Origin: Pseudoscleropodium purum
Taxonomy: Eukaryota; Streptophyta; Bryopsida; Hypnales; Brachytheciaceae
Direction: 5' to 3'
Assembly (NCBI GenBank): GCA_963969395.1
Contig: OZ017802.1
Coordinates: forward strand, 7,752,501 to 7,816,500
DNA: 64,000 bases
Part shown: positions 1 to 10,238 of the stretch, piece after piece
Layout: every line of letters starts with the position of its first letter
How positions within the stretch are numbered: the stretch's first letter is position 1
Notes under the pieces: model-generated
Seen by the model: only the letters and a program-made list of their open reading frames with translations
Database searches by the model: none
What the model was told of the DNA's origin: nothing
Made by a program: the position numbers and the translations under genes

Positions 1-695
1 TTGGTTTTCTAAAGTTACATATACATAAAAAGATTTGAATCATTCCATTTTGATCAATGGATCAAAAGTTACGAGGGAATTTTTTGTTTGCAAGCAATTA
101 TGGATTCCCTACTCTAAAATAAACTTTGAAATCCTTCATCTTATCCAATTTTCAACATTTTTGGAAAAAAAATAAAAGCATAGGATGTAGATATTTTATT
201 AAAACATTTCAACCATTGGAATTGGCATTTTTCAATTCCATTATTAAATTCTTAAAATTTTTGTATTTTGTATCATTTACTACTACTACCTACTTCCTAT
301 TTTTTTCCTATATGTTGTACAATTTCAAACAATCTAAAATTTTTCAAGCATGTGGCCAACTTGTCTAGGAAAGATAATCCAAAGAAGCACCATCATTTTG
401 GTTATTTTTTTTTTATAGAAAAGTGAGCTTGTGAAGTGCAGTTGCCCTACTTTTTGTAGGGCAAAAAAAATGATTTTAGTGAATTTGAATGCTTATATCT
501 TGCAATCCATGCAGTGGAGATGTTTGAAATTCTTACCACATAATTTTGACCACATGAAATTTTACCACATGCTACAAGATCCTATAGTTTCATATGTCAA
601 AATAAGTTGTTTATAAAAAATTTAGTACTTGTACTAAAAATGAAAATTTTCAAGTGTTTTTGATGAAAACATAGTTATAGAACTTTAGAAATTAA
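1..695 (+). repeat. TTAA-flanked element, copy 1 (left part outside window)
   Basis: Member of the window's main repeat family, in the same orientation as the copies at 3028 and 55209. It begins inside the element at the conserved stretch around 'acatatacataaaaag...ttgaatcattcc' and runs to the degenerate right end 'actttagaaattaa' at 682-695. Landmarks shared with the other copies are 'tactctaaaataaactttgaa' (about 110), 'ttggcatttttcaattcca' (about 221), 'acttgtctaggaaagataatcc' (about 360) and 'gatgaaaacatagtta' (about 662). Its small open frames at 126-368 and 431-616 are not preserved as clean frames in the other copies, so I treat it as non-coding. Confidence 0.8.
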
Positions 696-1162
696 AGACC
701 TTAGAATTTAGCCAATGTTTTCTACTAGCTTATATTTACATAATTGATGGTTAAAATTTTCTTTTGAAGAATGAAAACAAATATTATATTAGTGGTAAAA
801 TATTTATGTCTTATTATTAGTCTTATCATTACTTAATACGATATAAATCTCCACAACCATAAAGAATAAATTCAACAATTACTCAAATTATGCAACCATT
901 GGATTCTTTATAGTAATCAATAGGATTCTATTGAAATCCTCCAAATTTATTTCAAACCAACATCTTTGAAGTTATATTATATTTCATAACAACTTTAGAA
1001 TATATATATATATCATTGTTTTACAAAGCTTAATTAGGGTGGGTCTTATTAGGTATTTATCAATACATCAAATGGTTTCAAAGATACATGGGTTGAAAAC
1101 ACATGTATAAATAAAATCTAAGATTTCTAGTAAGATTTCAAAAAACAAGTCCATAATTGTGT

Positions 1163-1201
<39 letters not shown>

Positions 1202-2953
1202 CACATATACATATACATAGCCAACTATAAAAATACAATTTTTGAATTTTACATGTGAATGCTTTTCAAAATTTATTATATTTAAAGCTCTTAATTTTGA
1301 GCATATTTGCTCAATGAAACGTTATTGAAAGTTTTTCATTTCCATGTTAGATGCAATTTTTGAATTCATAGTTCCATTTTTTCAAAACCGCAAAGCCAAA
1401 ATTTTATATTACTACATTACTTTGCTACCAACACATTGTCCCAATCATGTTCCATGTCAATATTGCATATCTCATTACAATCACATGTACAATCTTTAGT
1501 TTTCTAGGGTTGTAATTATAGAAAATTCTATGTGAAATTGGAATGGTTTTAAATTTAAGAGACTTTCATATTTTTATTTTTAGATTCTTAGGTGTATTAA
1601 ATTTTAATTTTAAAATTTTGGAGATTAAAGAATAATTTTAAATGTGGACTTAGCCCTATGTATTTATTTTTGTTTCAAATTTTTAGAACTGAAATGTTAG
1701 TGTGTAAAGTGTTATAGTTCTTTGAAATTCTTTGTATTTACTTTACACTTTTCTTCTTCACCAATGTATAAAATTTTCATAGAAACAAAGTTTAATCCCT
1801 AAGTAATGGCCACACTATATTTCACACTTTTTGATGTATGAGGTGTAGTTTTCAATACAAATTTTTTTTTTGAATTAGAAAGCTCCAAACAAGTTGAGAT
1901 TTTTACTAGAGTATGAATGTGTTAGTACAAAGAGAAAATAATTTTATAGAATTTTTAAACATTGTAACATGGACCAAAAAATTGTTATGTACATAAAATG
2001 ATTTAAAGTGCATAAATGTGGTGTATATAGTGACTTTGTGTAGATGCAACATCTATAGACAGTATTCAAATGCAATTTCAATTTTTTTCTTTTTGTACTT
2101 TGAAATCAAGGTGCATACAAATTTGCACTTTTTTCTTCTACAAAATCAGCCTACTACAACTTTTTAAGAAGTTTGTACCCTAATGCTTGTCCAAATGTAA
2201 AGCAATCTATAATATGAGATCTAAGCTTAATAGAGGTCAGAGTTGTGTATGTTTGAAACATTCTATAAAATTGACCTTTCATTCCATGCATGACATGTGA
2301 AATGATACAATCTTGGGTACTAGTGATTGGTGCCCTTGGTGAAGTAAGACCTAGATACAATGGTGACATTACTTGGTATAATGTTTTTATGTAAATTATA
2401 ATGCTTGGATAACATTACTTGTATAATTTGAAAATCTTTCCAATACTATCATGAAAGTGGTGCAATTAGCATTTCAATGTTTTTTGAGACCACAATGTCT
2501 CCCCTAGACCATTTAGGATTTAAAAGATATAGGAGGCATGTCCAACAATGCTAGTGTTTAAATGAAAAATGTGAGTCTATGAGCCTTGAACCTAATTATA
2601 GGTATGTACCTATAACTATTTGATGATGTTTATAATATATGAACCTATAACATAAGTACACTATAACATGAAAAGAATCTACAATATAGGTACCCATAAT
2701 ATAAACACCTATAACCATAGAAAGTGTCTATAATATAGATTTTTAGGCTTATGGGCTTATAGATTCTATGCTCATATGCTAGCACTCCATAAGGCATGTC
2801 TATGATACTTTTATTTATTCCATAAATATGAAAACTTTATAAATTGATAATTAAGAACAAACTTGAAGTAATATTTAAATGGAAGTAATTTTCATAAAGT
2901 TGATAAATTCAACACTTTATACATCATCTCTATTCTTAAAAATTGGATCTAAA
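696..2953. other. AT-rich intergenic DNA without recognised genes
   Basis: No open frame here resembles a known protein and no gene-like composition is seen. A GT microsatellite is listed separately. Near 2600-2760 the words 'acctataac' and 'ctataat' recur irregularly, a low-complexity patch without a clean period. Confidence 0.6.
1159..1196. repeat. (GT)n microsatellite
   Basis: Nearly uninterrupted GT dinucleotides (one TATG interruption), followed by TATATACACATATACATATACATA. A simple sequence repeat, likely length-polymorphic. Confidence 0.95.
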
Positions 2954-4104
2954 TACTACAAGAGAAAGGGGTGTTTTAAGTGAGTTTTTAAATATAGTCT
3001 AAGACATAAGATTATAAGTAATGACCTTTAACTCCTAAAGGCCCAAGTACCATTTCTTGGCATTATAGATATTTTGGACAACTCACTACAAATGGAATTT
3101 TCAGTTTTCTTTTCTTTGAAATTTTCACAGAATATGTGGGCGAAGAGTAGCTTTAAGGCCCAACAATTTTCATAACTTTTGACTATATGGCTGAAAGTTA
3201 TTGCATAATATGTAGTTTTGATGCCACAGCGAGTGGCTCAAAAAATTTCTTAAAAATTACTTTTTTGAGAAATAAAATTTGAAATTGGTTTTCTAGATTT
3301 ACATATACATAGAAAGCTTTGAATCATTCCATTTGGAATAATGAAGTGGAAGTTATGAGAAGTTTTAGTTTGTGGGCAATTATAGATTTTTCACTTTAAA
3401 ATAAACTTTGAAGTCCTTTATTTAACCCAATTTTCAGTATTTTTATAAAATAAAAATTTTATATGAAGAAGATTGTTTATTACAACATTACAACCGTTGG
3501 AATTGGCATTTTTCAATTCCATAATAAAATTCTTGACAATTTAGTATTTTGAATCATTCTCTACTTCTTTCTACTTACTATACTTTTTCCATATATTGTA
3601 CAATTCGAAATGATGTGAACTTTTTCAAGCATGTAAGCAATTTGATTTAATGAATTTCAAGAGACACAACCATTTTGGAGATTTTTTCATACAAATGTGA
3701 CTTTGTAAAGTGCAACGACCCATATTTTCACAAGCCCCAGAAAAGGGTTTTTGTCAATTTAAATGTTAATGTCTTGCACTCTACACAATGGAAATTTCTG
3801 AAATTTTTTCCTCATCTTTTCAAGCTAGTTTAATACAAAATCCTATAGTTACATGTGTCCAAAATGTTTTTTTTTCTAAAATTTGGTATTTGAACTAAAC
3901 ATCACAATTTTGGAGCATTTTTAGTGAAAATATAGTCTTGGACCTTTAGGGGTTAAGGAGATTTTCCGTAAAAATTTACTGAAAATACATGTGTTTCTAA
4001 TGAAATTTTGCTAAAAATTCCCTTAAAAGTCATTACACATAATCTTATGTCTTAAGAGTCCTACATTTAAAAACTCATTTAAAACATTTGTTTATCTTGT
4101 AGTG
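2954..4104. mobile_element. Non-autonomous CACTA-type DNA transposon carrying a TTAA element
   Basis: The right end is the complement of CACTACAAGATAAA (4091-4104), the classic CACTA/EnSpm terminus. The left end at 2954 reads TACTACAAGAGAAA, one base from CACTA. The terminal inverted repeats extend about 75 bp: both arms contain TGAGTTTTTAAAT, AAGACATAAGATTAT and GTAATGAC in the same order. The flanking triplets are AAA (2951-2953) and AAA (4105-4107), matching the 3-bp target duplication expected of CACTA elements. Almost all of the interior is a complete TTAA-flanked element (3028-3956), and no transposase remains. A second copy with the same architecture starts at 63378. Confidence 0.85.
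3028..3956 (+). repeat. TTAA-flanked element, copy 2 (inside CACTA element)
   Basis: Starts TTAACTCCTAAAGGCCC and ends GGACCTTTAGGGGTTAA, so the ends form an inverted repeat of about 14 bp inside TTAA. It is about 929 bp and collinear along its length with the copies at 55209 and 62136, and in inverse orientation with that at 4606. It lies wholly within the CACTA element 2954-4104. The left TTAA coincides with a TTTAA that is also present in the right CACTA arm. Confidence 0.85.
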
Positions 4105-4605
4105 AAATGAAACGATATTATTTTAAATATAGATTTAAAAAAATTATTATTATTATTTTTTGATTTAAAAAAAATTCTAAATATATAATAAAATTACATA
4201 TTATTCTGATTTAACGAAATATAAATCTTAAAAAAAATTTATTGATACATCATGTACTCAATTTCATCCTATATTGTTCATTCCATCAATTTCTTCCAAA
4301 TATATTCTAAATTTTACTGTATGTTATAAATATTTTTTGAACATATTTATAACTTTTACAAATTTTGATTCAAGTGAACCTTGAATGTGTATCAAAGATG
4401 CTATGGCTTAAAAAGTCAAGTGCCCTCAAAATGAAAATCAACTTAGATAGCCCTTCATAAAAACCATATCTTTCAAACATTTGCTTGTAATTTTTTCTTC
4501 ATTTCACTTCACAATGATGAACTTTAAGCTTTACACCTACTGCATTTAGAGTTTTTTCATTTTATTAATGTTGCAACATAACTTTACAAAATTTCTTATT
4601 AATGA

Positions 4606-5542
4606 TTAATCCCTAAATGGTTTTACTATGTTTTCACGAAAATCACTCCAAAATTGCCATTTGTAGTACAAATATCAAATTTTAGAAGTAATTTTTCTTA
4701 GACACATGTAACTATAGGATCTTGTAGTAAGCTTGTTTGAAAACATGTGGAAAAAATTTCAGAAATTTCACTATATAGATTGTAAGATATTAGCATTTGA
4801 AGTGACAAATTTCCTTTTTTTGGCCCTTCGAAAATCTAGGCAAGTGCACTTCATAAGGTCACATTTGTATGAAAAAATGTTCAAAATGATGGTTACTCTT
4901 TGAATTAATTTTTCAAGTCAAATTGGCTACATGCTTAAAAATTTCAAATCATTTGGAATCATACAACATATAGGAAAAAAATAGTAAGTAGAGAGACATA
5001 CGGAATTATTCAAAATACTAAATTGTTAACAATTTATTTATGGAATTGAAAATTGCCAATCCCAATGGTTGTAATGTTGTGATAAACAATCTACATCCAA
5101 TGATTTTATTCTTTTTCCAAAAGATTGAAAATTGAGTTAAACAAAGGACTTCAAAGTTTGTCTTAGAGTAGAGATTCAATAACGACTTGCAAACTCCCAC
5201 AAACTAAAACTCCTCATAACTTTTGACTCATTGCTCAAAATGGAATGATTCAAAGCTTTAAAATATACATAAATCTAGACAACAAATTTCAATTTTTAAT
5301 TTCTTAAGAAAATGATTTTTTAGAGAAATATTTTTTTGTTGTCAAGCAATGAAAAGTATATATCATACAATAACTTTTTAACCATGTAATCAAAAATTAT
5401 GAAAATTTTTGGGCCTTAAAGCCATTCCTTGGGCACATTTTGTGTTAAAATTTCAACAAAAATAAATAAAAACTCCATTCGTAGTAAGCTACCCAAATTT
5501 TTTATGTTGCCAAAAAACGCAATTTGGGCCTTTAGGGGTTAA
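4606..5542 (-). repeat. TTAA-flanked element, copy 3
   Basis: Reverse-complement orientation. Starts TTAATCCCTAAATGG and ends CCTTTAGGGGTTAA at 5529-5542, about 937 bp. It contains inverted forms of all family landmarks, for example 'gaatgattcaaagcttt' near 5244. No CACTA ends flank it, so it stands alone. The minus-strand frame at 5018-5200 falls inside and is not a gene. Confidence 0.85.
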
Positions 5543-6655
5543 TGTAGGTTTTATAAATAATTGGAAAAGGTTATATTTTTGTTACACCTAAATTCTATAT
5601 CATCACTTTTCTTTACTATCATCATATTATGATTTATTTCATGTTAACATTCTATGAATTCACTCATTATATTCACATGCATTTGAAGGCATCTAGATGA
5701 TTTTAAGTGTAGAAACAAAAAATATTTGACCCACAAAAATTCATACCCAAAATGCACGAAGGTAGAACAATCCATTATGGTCAAAAGACCCATTTTAGAC
5801 ACCTAGGAAATGACCCCATTACAAGGTTTTTTCAATAAATGAGATTTAGGCCACAATCAATGTCTTAAGTGATGATAATGGAGTAATTAGTGATTACAAT
5901 AGGAACTTCCATCTTTTGAGTGTAAATTCATTGAAAGAAGTGTTTTTTTAGGCCTTCATATTGTGGTCATGTTAAAAAACATCTATACCTGAAATGAGGT
6001 TATTTGTTTTGTTTTGTTTGTTTAAAAGCTCCAAAATTGTTCATTGCCCTAGTTGCATTCTTAGTATTGTTACAAAGCCCTTTGCGAAGGGCCAAAGAAG
6101 ATTGCCCCCTTTATTGCCCTAGCTAAGGATAAATGGTAAAATTGCCTTCTATTTTTTACCATATAAATTTTATACTTTTTCACTTCTACAATCTAATTTT
6201 GGGCCTCTAATTGCAAATATGTTTTCCTAATTTGCATATTTTATAATGGATGGCAAATAAAAAATTCCAATATTTTTTCCAAGGATAAAACACAAGGCAA
6301 TAAGGATATCAACTCTCTTTAGCCTTTGTGAAGAATGGTGCATGAACTTTGTTTCACAGCATTCTAACTCATGGCAAAAAAGATATTGAATTTTGAAGTT
6401 CATATGAATTGAAAAATTAAAAAAGATTATTTTATCTTTATTTTATTTATTATATTGTAGCATCAATGCAAGGCACACTAAACATGATTGCTTTAGGTGA
6501 GTAAAATTACCATTATCAATACACTTATGGTTGGTTTAGGAATAAAGGAGCAAACCCATTTCTAATCAGCATCCCATTTCCAATCAACTGTACCATAGGT
6601 GATAGCTTATGTACAAAAGGAGCAATAGAATGTTCAGGAATTTTACATTGAAACT
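5543..6655. other. AT-rich intergenic DNA; part of a dispersed repeat
   Basis: No gene seen. About 6330-6500 resembles 54400-54560: both hold a 'gaatg-t-gca' segment, a stretch of A/T with 'attgaattttgaagtt' or 'attgaaatttgaagtt', and then 'caaggcacacta'. This points to a dispersed low-copy repeat of unknown class. Confidence 0.45.
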
Positions 6656-6841
6656 ATAAAATAATCACATTATGTACATTGAAAGCCACAATGATTACCT
6701 ATATTGCTTTTGTAACCATAAAATAATCACATTATGTACATTGAAAGCTACAATGATCACCTATATCACTTTTGTAACCATAAAATAATCACATTATGTA
6801 CATTGAAAGCCACAATGATCACCTATATCACTTTTGTAACT
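6656..6841. repeat. Tandem repeat, 3 copies of a 62-bp unit
   Basis: The word ATAAAATAATCAC begins at 6656, 6718 and 6780, giving an exact 62-bp period. Units differ by only a few substitutions (gattacc/gatcacc, attgctt/atcactt). The 60-residue frame spanning it is an artefact of the repeat. Confidence 0.93.
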
Positions 6842-7937
6842 AGTCTATGGTTGGAAATTGGTTTGTCTACTAATTGGAAATGGGACAAAGAGAATCTTCA
6901 CGAAAAAAATTTATAATAATTTTGTTCTTGAGAAAAAAATGTCAAAAATTATGAAATCCTTCTTAAGTCTATTTCTCTACATGGAGAAATTTTCTCCTCA
7001 ACCTCAAATATAGGCTAAATTGCTTAAGTGATTGAACATCACATTTCAAAAATTGATAACAATTTCATATTTTGATGAAAAAATATAATTTCAATTGCTC
7101 TTGCCATTTCTAAGAATCATCTTTTTAATGTAAGTGGGATTTAAAAAAAAAATTCAGCAATGGCATGAGGGCAAACTTCTAATTTTGCCCATGGTGGGCT
7201 GCTCTACCTCAGTTTTAAACATGGCAGTCAAGTAACAGACTGCAATGCTACAAATTTTGGTCACATGTCCTCCAAATTATTCCATTTCAAAATGAAACTT
7301 TACAAATCTTCAATCAAAAAATAACTTTAAGGCACCGCAATGAGAAGTTCATAAACTCATGCAAATAGCAGTTGTCCAATTCCAGCACAGCACTCAGACA
7401 TTTGATGCATTTAAAACAACATAAAAAGCGACAACAATCAGATGAAAACTGCTGATTCCTAAATTTTTCAGACAAATTAGAAATCCACGACAGTCCCCAA
7501 ACTCCCATTTCAAGAGCAAAAGGGTTGGCTCAACATCATGCTCCCACTGTTTTTTATTTCTTTGAAAAAAAGATCCTGTCAATTTATACAAAGAGAAAGA
7601 AACAATTCAATCAGGCTTCCGAGGGGGCGGGGACTGAGTGACGGTGAGCGTGATTTGCCACTTTTAAGGGAGAGGAATGTCATGCTCCCTTTCACAAGTG
7701 CTCACCCTTCCTGAAGAAAGCAATCTCTAGCTACCTGTACATGCACTGAAATCCATTGAATACTATATCGTGTCCTATCTTGCCAAACCCCTTCCATTTC
7801 CACTCCCAGATGGAGTGTGGGAATGACGTGCACCCAACATCTTTGTTGCAACACTAGTAGTGGATGGACATGTGCACTAAATTACAGCACTACCAGCACC
7901 CCAAGTGAGTTTATTAGCAGAACAGGAACATGCCCAC
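6842..7937. other. Intergenic and 3' flank of the PMP3/RCI2-like gene
   Basis: AT-rich to about 7600. Composition then rises in GC ('gagggggcggggactgagtg' at 7621), as expected for transcribed flanking sequence downstream of the minus-strand gene ending at 7938. The short minus-strand frames at 7314-7591 have no recognisable similarity. A 3' UTR probably lies here, but I cannot place its end. Confidence 0.4.
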
Positions 7938-8642
7938 CTAACCAACAATGACGTATATCGCATAGATGATCCCAGGGATGTATCCTAAGATCGTGAGCAC
8001 GAGGCAAATCCAGAACTCGCTCTGCAATTCAACAAATCAAGGGTTAGAATATGAATCAGCCAATTTGGTAACATAGATTTGAAATGTGATCCTGTGGCTT
8101 CCCAAATTTGCGGCCTTAGCAGAATCTGAAAAGCGTCATGTCGTTCGTCTCCCAAGGAAAATGTCTGCAAACTCTGAGGCGTATTCTTTACTCGCCTAAA
8201 AATTTACACTAAGCGAAGGCAAAAATCACTATGTAGTCTTGATAAAAGCAAATATTAGACAGTGTAGCCTCGACAGTTTTGCTATGGCTAAATGTTCTTG
8301 AAAGCATTGAACCCACAAAAGCTAGAGATCTCTACAAAATGTGGGTTCGTCGTAGCCAGTTATGAAGCAGAGAATGACAAGCACAGGAATTTTCTTGAGC
8401 ATGAAAACCAAGTAGTTCAATACTGCGGTACTACAATCGTTCATCACAACACTCACGGTCATCACCATGGCAACCTACAGCTTATGTTTGCAATGAAATG
8501 AACCTCCGATCGAACAGAGTTGTGTGAAAAGATCGATTGTACTCACCTGGAGACCATACTTGAGGAAAACGCCCAAAGGCGGCAAGAGGATGGCCAGGAG
8601 CACATCCACGAACGTGTAAGCGCCCCTTGAACCGATCGGCAT
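7938..8642 (-). CDS. PMP3/RCI2-like: Plasma membrane proteolipid 3 / RCI2-like protein
   Basis: Two exons, 8547-8642 and 7938-8021, with a 525-bp intron (CAG|GTGAGT donor at 8546, TTGCAG acceptor at 8022). They join in phase to give 59 residues, the usual length of the UPF0057/PMP3 family. Exon 1 (residues 1-32) carries VDVLLAILLPPLGVFLKYG, the first membrane helix with the PPLGVFL signature. Exon 2 carries EFWICLVLTILGYIPGIIYA, the second helix with the family's FWICLxLTxxGYxPGIIYA signature, and ends YVIVG. The ATG at 8642 is the natural family start. Known members are tiny two-helix proteins of plasma or vacuolar membranes, often induced by cold and salt and thought to steady membrane potential and ion balance. 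No residue looks abnormal, so the gene appears intact. Confidence 0.93.
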
Positions 8643-10238
8643 CTCGTCAAATGCTCAAAAAAAGATATTAGGTCTTTGAGGTTCAGCACTAGGATACAGC
8701 AAGAACAGATCAATGCAGCAATTGTATAGAGAAAACCTTACTAATGTCAGCAAAGAAAGTTAGAGCAGTCTCATGAAGAGGACGCTAGGAAGCCTTCCGC
8801 CCTTATACCCGCCCCCCGAAGTCCGGCTTCTAATTAATGGCTATTCGACAAGTGGCCTTCTGCGCTGGCGATGTTCATGCACTGGGCACACAGCTGGGGC
8901 TCCCTCCGAATGCCATGTAGCACAGGAATGCTGCAAAGAATTGTATGAAAGCACCGCTTTCAAAGGGCTTCTGGTACCTAGAATTTGACGACTGGTTCAA
9001 AATACGGAGGGCCCTGCAAAACTGGGTTCCAAACTTCCAACCATGGCCATCGATTCATGCATAAAAAAATCCAGGAACAGAACCCAAGGCACCATGCACG
9101 GACCTATATTTAGCTGTATTCTCACCCACCATAATGGTGGCAGCGAGAAAGGTTCAATGGCCGAAGCAAATATCTAAAAGTAAGACTTTATATATACCGG
9201 ATCCCCTAGAAGTTCTAATAACCTCTGACACAAAGAAGGGGCTCCTGTAGACAAGAATGCTTGATCATCATCAGTTAACCCAATTCCCTAATATGAGTAT
9301 GGCCGTCGGCAAACGTTGATTTGGAGTCCGAACCATTCTTGGCTTCTGGCGCAGGCTGCTTGGAAGGTCAAATCTTTCAGATGGTAAATTCCCAGGCCTC
9401 TGAGGATTATTCTCCCTTGGCACTCAATGAAAAAATTCATTTCAGAGGCAAAAAAGGAGCCAGGCTTCTGAGGTGCAAAAGTTCATTGTGCAATGGGAAT
9501 AATCGTACAACTTTGTTCATTCCCCGGTGCAATGGTTCACTGTGAAGTCAAAAAGCTATCAGTCTTGTTACAAGGACGAAGATGATTACTTAAATAATCT
9601 TGCCAGTTTGAAGGTGTCGTAGTTTGAGATAATCCGTGTTTATCTAAATGAAATGAAACTCTGCGTTGCAACAGTCTCGAAGCCAAGTTCCTCTTCTCAT
9701 TGAATTACACGTTTTTTGAAAATTCAGTGTGGGATCTGCAGTTCTGCACCAGTATTCCTAGTACACGAATAACAGAACAATAACTTCTCAATAACCGAAT
9801 CCAATGCATTGATCTCATCTCACATCATTGAACATGGCGGAGGCGTTAGGATAGGGATTGTCCGTGGACTTTTAATCCTACTAGTGCATAAGTTTTACAG
9901 CACAAATAACAGTCAAATTGACATAATCAATACACCATGATGCGGACCATTAAACAACTAAGCGTCCCTTCGGGAGCGCAAAACCTAAATTCGGTGACTT
10001 CCCTTCACTGACAGCTGAAAATGGAAAAAAAAAAATTGATCAGAAAACAACGTGATCTCTGATTCTAGAAGAACAGCATGAGCTCTGGAAGACGTCAAGT
10101 TGAAACTCAGCATATGCCATAAATATATGATACAAGCGGTCTGCCGTCGACTACAGGGAGAAACCAGTCAAGCCAATATTACACGGACCGTATGCAACCC
10201 AGGAAAAACAGGCAGACAAACATGGACAGGATGTTTGG
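8643..10238. other. Upstream region of the PMP3-like gene and downstream flank of the ET gene
   Basis: GC content is higher than in the flanking repeats. The minus strand at 8643-9196 probably holds the 5' UTR of the PMP3-like gene. A possible 5' UTR intron runs from a GTAAGG near 8740 to an AG near 8655, but this cannot be confirmed by eye. The plus-strand frames at 8773-8988 and 9321-9545 look like no known protein. The part near 10,000-10,238 is probably 3' UTR of the ET gene. Confidence 0.4.
9187..9196 (-). promoter_or_regulatory. Candidate TATA box for the PMP3-like gene
   Basis: On the minus strand the sequence reads TATATATAAAG, a good plant TATA element, about 545 bp upstream of the ATG at 8642. 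If it is used, the 5' leader would be long and perhaps intron-containing. Position-only evidence. Confidence 0.3.

Noticed and set aside
126..616. Two plus-strand frames in the first TTAA element, with a peptide (FWKKNKSIGCR) similar to one in the 5018-5200 frame
   Set aside because: The likeness follows from shared nucleotide sequence of the repeat. Other copies have stops or shifts at the same place, so protein-level constraint is not supported.
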